Shown: positions 60,954 to 64,000 of the stretch, piece after piece
Numbering within the stretch: the stretch's first letter is position 1
How the letters are laid out: each line of letters begins with the position of its first letter
Translations under genes and position numbers: made by a program
Notes under the pieces: model-generated
Seen by the model: only the letters and a program-made list of their open reading frames with translations
Database searches by the model: none
What the model was told of the DNA's origin: nothing
Origin: Pseudonocardia cypriaca
GTDB taxonomy: Bacteria; Actinomycetota; Actinomycetes; Mycobacteriales; Pseudonocardiaceae
Length of the DNA: 64,000 nt
Reading direction: 5' to 3'
Assembly: GCF_006717045.1 (NCBI RefSeq)
Contig: NZ_VFPH01000001.1
Location: forward strand, 2,976,001-3,040,000

Positions 60954-62000
60954 GTGACGCGATCACGCTCCCTGGCCCTGCTCGTCGCTGCGAGCGGCGC
61001 CGTGGCGCTCACCGTGTTCGGTACGCCTGCCGTGGCCGTGGCCCAGACGCCTGCAGCCGTGGTCGTGCTCGGCGACAGCGCCGCCGCCGGGGACGGCGCG
61101 GACGACTACGAGCCGGGCACGCGCGGGGAGAACGGCAACTGGTGCCACCGCTCCAAGCACGCCTACGTCCACCGCACCGGCCTCGCCCCCGAGTCGGTGA
61201 ACCTGGCGTGTTCGGGGGCGAGGGCGGCGGACGTCGCGTTCGGCAGCGGCACCCACTACACCGAGGCGTCCCAGGCCGAGCGGCTCGTCGAGGTCGCGGG
61301 CCGCCACCGGGTCAGCACGGTGATCGTGCAGATCGGTGCGAACGACGACGCGGCGCTGTTCGACACCGGCGTCGCCTGCATCCGCGCGTTCGTCGATCCG
61401 CGCGAGCCTCCGTGCCGGGAGACGCTCGACCCGCTCGTGCCGGAGCGCATGGCCGCCACGGCCACCAAGGTGGAGGCGGCGGTGCGGGACGTGCGAGCCG
61501 CCATGCGGCGGGCCGGGTACGGGGGCCGCGACTACACGCTCGTGCTCGCCTCCTACGCGTCCCCGGTCACCGAGCACATGATCCCGCTGCAGGCGCTCGC
61601 AGGCTGCCCGTACAGCCGGCCGGACGCCGCCTGGGGACGCACCACGCTGTTCCCGGCGCTGTCGGCGGCGCTGCAGGGCGTCGCCGAGCGCACCGGCGCG
61701 CGGTTCCTCGACCTGGCGCGGGCCACCGAGGGCTTCGAGGCGTGCACGAAGCCGCTGAAGGACCAGGAGTGGCAGCGGCGCATCACCGTCGACCCGGAGG
61801 CGCTCGTGCACGGCGGGCTGGACGCCATCGGCTTCCACCTCGCCCAGGAGTCGTTCCACCCCACGGCGGCCGCGCACGCCGAGATCGGCCGCTGCATGGG
61901 TCAGTTCGTGCGCTCCGGGTCGAGCGCCTCGGCGTGCGTGGCGGGTGCCGACGGTCGGGCCCACCTGGAAGCGCCACCGGCGGCGGCGCCGGCGGCGTGA
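60954..62000 (+). CDS. Secreted SGNH/GDSL hydrolase
   Basis: 348 residues. A signal peptide (AVALTVFGTPAVAVAQ, cleavage near residue 27) leads to an SGNH fold: VVLGDSAAAGDG (Ser block I), NLACSGARAADV (II), VIVQIGANDDA (III) and SFHPTAAAH (V). Six or more cysteines suggest disulfides outside the cell. The family includes lipases and acyl-sugar esterases. The GTG at 60954 gives the signal peptide; the longer frame to 60678 does not. It is probably leaderless. Confidence 0.88.
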   Translation: MTRSRSLALLVAASGAVALTVFGTPAVAVAQTPAAVVVLGDSAAAGDGADDYEPGTRGENGNWCHRSKHAYVHRTGLAPESVNLACSGARAADVAFGSGTHYTEASQAERLVEVAGRHRVSTVIVQIGANDDAALFDTGVACIRAFVDPREPPCRETLDPLVPERMAATATKVEAAVRDVRAAMRRAGYGGRDYTLVLASYASPVTEHMIPLQALAGCPYSRPDAAWGRTTLFPALSAALQGVAERTGARFLDLARATEGFEACTKPLKDQEWQRRITVDPEALVHGGLDAIGFHLAQESFHPTAAAHAEIGRCMGQFVRSGSSASACVAGADGRAHLEAPPAAAPAA

Positions 62001-62027
62001 GCGCGCCCCACGCTCACGATCTCCGGC

Positions 62028-63155
62028 TCAGAGCACCACGAGGTCGTGCGGACGGTTGTTGAGCCGCTCGTAGCCGTCCTCGGTGACCACCACGATGTCC
62101 TCGATGCGCGCGCCCCACTCGCCGTCGAAGTACACGCCAGGCTCCACGCTGAAGGCCATTCCAGGCTCGAGCGCGAGCGCGTTGCCCGCCACGATGTAGG
62201 GCTCCTCGTGCACCTCGAGGCCGATGCCGTGGCCGGTGCGGTGCACGAACCGCTCGCCCAGGCCGGCGTCGCTGATCGGCTCGCGCGCGGCGGCGTCCAC
62301 CTGCTCGGCCGTGACGCCCGGGCGGACCGCCCGCACCGCCCGGTCCTGGGCGTCCTGCAGCACGGCGTAGGCCTCCCGCACAGCGGCGGGCGGCTCGCCG
62401 CCGACGGCGTAGGTGCGGGTGGAGTCGGAGTTGTAGCCGCTGATCAGCGGGCCGCCGATGTCGATGACGACCACGTCACCGCTCTCGATCACCCGGTCGG
62501 ACACGTCGTGGTGGGGGCTGGATCCGTTCGGCCCGGACCCCACGATCACGAACGCGGCCTCGGTGTGGCCCTCGGCGACGATCGCCTCGGCGATGTCCGC
62601 GGCGACCTGCGCCTCGCTGCGCCCCGGCTTGAGGAACTCGGCCATGCGGGCGTGGACGCGGTCGATCGCCGCGCCCGCCGCGCGCAGCTCGGCCACCTCG
62701 GCGGCGTCCTTGCGCATCCGCAGCTCACGCAGCACCGGTCCGGCGAGCACCTGCTCCACGTCCGGGAACGCGGCACGCAGCGGCAGGACGTGCGCTGCGG
62801 GCATCGCGTCGGCGAGCCCCACGCGGCCGGGGCCGCCGCCCAGATCGCTGACGAGCAGGTGTGCGTCCTCCCCGTCGCGCCAGGTGACGACCTCGATCCC
62901 CAGCTCGTCGAGCGGGAGCGCGGCGAACCCCGGCGCCTCCAGCCGCGGCACCACCAGGGCAGGCGGGGCGCGGTGCCCCGCCGCGGGGAGCACGAGGCAG
63001 GTGAGGCGCTCGTGGGACTCGCCGGACACGCCGAGCAGGTACCGCAGGTCCGGGCCGGGGGTGACGAGCAGCAGGTCGGTGCCCTGCTCGGCGGCGACCT
63101 CGCCGGCACGGCGGATGCGGTCGGCGAGCAGCGCAGTCGGAACGGCCGGTGTCAT
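62028..63155 (-). CDS. M24 family metallopeptidase, Xaa-Pro dipeptidase-like
   Basis: 375 residues. A creatinase-type N domain (~1-140) precedes a pita-bread domain. The five metal ligands are in VVVIDIGG, YNSDSTRTY, RTGHGIGLEVHEEP, SVEPGVYF and RIEDIVVV. It should cleave Xaa-Pro dipeptides or short peptides using two metal ions. The ATG at 63155 lies 7 nt after TACCCT on the minus strand; an ATG at 63203 would run into the divergent exonuclease gene. Confidence 0.93.
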   Translation of the reverse strand: MTPAVPTALLADRIRRAGEVAAEQGTDLLLVTPGPDLRYLLGVSGESHERLTCLVLPAAGHRAPPALVVPRLEAPGFAALPLDELGIEVVTWRDGEDAHLLVSDLGGGPGRVGLADAMPAAHVLPLRAAFPDVEQVLAGPVLRELRMRKDAAEVAELRAAGAAIDRVHARMAEFLKPGRSEAQVAADIAEAIVAEGHTEAAFVIVGSGPNGSSPHHDVSDRVIESGDVVVIDIGGPLISGYNSDSTRTYAVGGEPPAAVREAYAVLQDAQDRAVRAVRPGVTAEQVDAAAREPISDAGLGERFVHRTGHGIGLEVHEEPYIVAGNALALEPGMAFSVEPGVYFDGEWGARIEDIVVVTEDGYERLNNRPHDLVVL

Positions 63156-63187
63156 GCAGGGGAGGGTATTCCGGCAAGCTGTGCCGC

Positions 63188-64000
63188 GTGACCCCGCCTG
63201 CACCGCCTGCGCAGTCGCTGATGCTGCTCGACGCCGCCAGCTTGTACTTCCGCGCCTTCTACGGGGTGCCGGAGTCCATCACGGGTCCGGACGGCACCCC
63301 GGTGAACGCGATCCGCGGGTTCACCGACATGGTCGCGCGGCTGATCACCGACCGCCGCCCCACCCGTCTGGTCGCGTGCCTCGACCTCGACTGGCGCCCG
63401 GCGTTCCGGGTGGAGGCGCTGCCCTCGTACAAGGCGCACCGCGTGCCCGGCGAGCCGGACGTCGCACCGGCCGGGCTGCCGGAGATCGTGCCCGACACGC
63501 TCGAACCGCAGGTCCCGGTCCTGCTCGAGGTGCTCGCCGCGGCCGGGATCGCCACCGCGGGCGCCGAGGGCCACGAGGCCGACGACGTGATCGGCACCCT
63601 CGCCGCCGCCGAGCGCGCGGACCCCGTGATCGCGGTGAGCGGCGACCGGGACCTCATGCAGATCGTGCGTGACGAGCCCGTGCCGGTGCGGCTGCTGTAC
63701 GTCGGACGCGGGCTGGCGAAGGCAGAGCACCTCGGGCCGGTCGAGGTCGCCGCGAAGTACGGGGTGCCGGTGGAGCGCGCCGGGGAGGCCTACGCCGAGA
63801 TGGCGATGCTGCGCGGTGACCCCTCCGACGGGCTCCCGGGCGTGCCCGGGATCGGCGCCAAGACCGCGGCCACCCTCGTGGGCCGCTTCGGCTCGTGGGC
63901 CGAGCTGCGGGCCGCCGTGATCGACAAGGCCGACACCCGGCTCAGCCCGCCGGTCCGCACCAAGCTGGCCGCGGCCGCGCCGTACCTCGCCGTCGTCGAG
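63188..64000 (+). CDS. 5'-3' exonuclease (PolA-type FEN domain), cut by the window end
   Basis: 271 residues are visible from a GTG at 63188, open at the right edge. LMLLDAASLYFRAFYGVP, a CLDLDWRPAFR segment, HEADDVIGTLA, VSGDRDLMQIV and GDPSDGLPGVPGIGAKTAATL are the acidic metal-binding motifs and helix-hairpin-helix of the bacterial 5' nuclease. Actinomycetes carry a stand-alone version of about 310-330 residues as well as PolA; the missing part should be short if this is the stand-alone form. It is divergent from the M24 gene, with 32 bp between starts. Confidence 0.88.
   Translation, partial: MTPPAPPAQSLMLLDAASLYFRAFYGVPESITGPDGTPVNAIRGFTDMVARLITDRRPTRLVACLDLDWRPAFRVEALPSYKAHRVPGEPDVAPAGLPEIVPDTLEPQVPVLLEVLAAAGIATAGAEGHEADDVIGTLAAAERADPVIAVSGDRDLMQIVRDEPVPVRLLYVGRGLAKAEHLGPVEVAAKYGVPVERAGEAYAEMAMLRGDPSDGLPGVPGIGAKTAATLVGRFGSWAELRAAVIDKADTRLSPPVRTKLAAAAPYLAVVE

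Overview
The window is very GC-rich, gene-dense and full of GTG starts and 4-base GTGA/ATGA overlaps. It carries marker genes of actinomycetes (garA, rbpA, ResR-type MerR, separate lnt and ppm1, DUF3040, DUF3072, F420/deazaflavin-type enzymes, BTAD and PadR regulators). The best guess is a chromosomal segment of a Pseudonocardiaceae member, most likely Pseudonocardia; the genus is inference from gene content, not from a marker gene. No tRNA, rRNA, CRISPR array, intact insertion sequence or prophage was seen. At least thirteen start codons have a TANNNT hexamer 6-8 nt upstream, the pattern of leaderless actinobacterial transcripts, and this was used to choose starts.

Layout. 1-4900 (minus strand): the end of a BTAD regulator, a MEDS-STAS / MEDS-ATPase pair that looks like a partner-switching module, then an IlvX-like ThDP enzyme overlapping an OsmC protein. 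4939-12054 (plus): a compact version of the mycobacterial Rv1822-Rv1832 region: CDP-alcohol phosphatidyltransferase, gcvH, garA, bifunctional-nuclease family, resR, a PIG-L deacetylase, a tandem glycine riboswitch and gcvP. It links glycine cleavage to GarA control of the TCA cycle. 12055-17570: a DUF4037 gene bracketed by copies of a palindromic repeat, two CNNM/CorC-type membrane proteins, pantothenate kinase and a MarR regulator. 17570-18289 is a non-coding stretch with tandem hairpin repeats.

18290-27265: DUF427 and SIMPL proteins, a lactate 2-monooxygenase-like flavoenzyme, a membrane Ser/Thr kinase overlapping a membrane acyltransferase-like protein, and an ECF42-type sigma factor operon with its DGPF/YCII partner. 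27296-36050 (minus): seven collinear genes, PadR - DrrA-like ATPase - DrrB-like permease - deazaflavin nitroreductase family - UvrA-like ABC protein - SNF2 helicase - SWIM zinc-finger protein. Candidate PadR operators sit before the ABC genes. This reads as a drug/DNA-damage resistance block and is the most interesting cluster here.

36191-47332: many small regulator/target pairs (LLM oxidoreductase, LysR/hydrolase, SigG-like ECF, MFS/GntR, MarR/cupin, MarR-GNAT fusion, an HTH-PASTA fusion behind an 18-bp perfect palindrome, a haloalkane-dehalogenase-like hydrolase). 47390-49330: an iron locus (siderophore-binding lipoprotein, bacterioferritin, Bfd) with a candidate IdeR/DtxR box before each gene. 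49375-53435: a LigD-like end-joining protein whose ligase domain has lost its catalytic lysine, a glycerophosphodiesterase and an Atg22-like transporter. 53436-57070: rbpA behind a SigR-type promoter, a phosphoribosyltransferase, ppm1 and lnt. 57117-64000: a second PIG-L deacetylase, DUF3040, a repeat-rich gap, an amidohydrolase, a PspC mini-protein, an SGNH hydrolase, an M24 peptidase and the start of a 5'-3' exonuclease cut by the window end.
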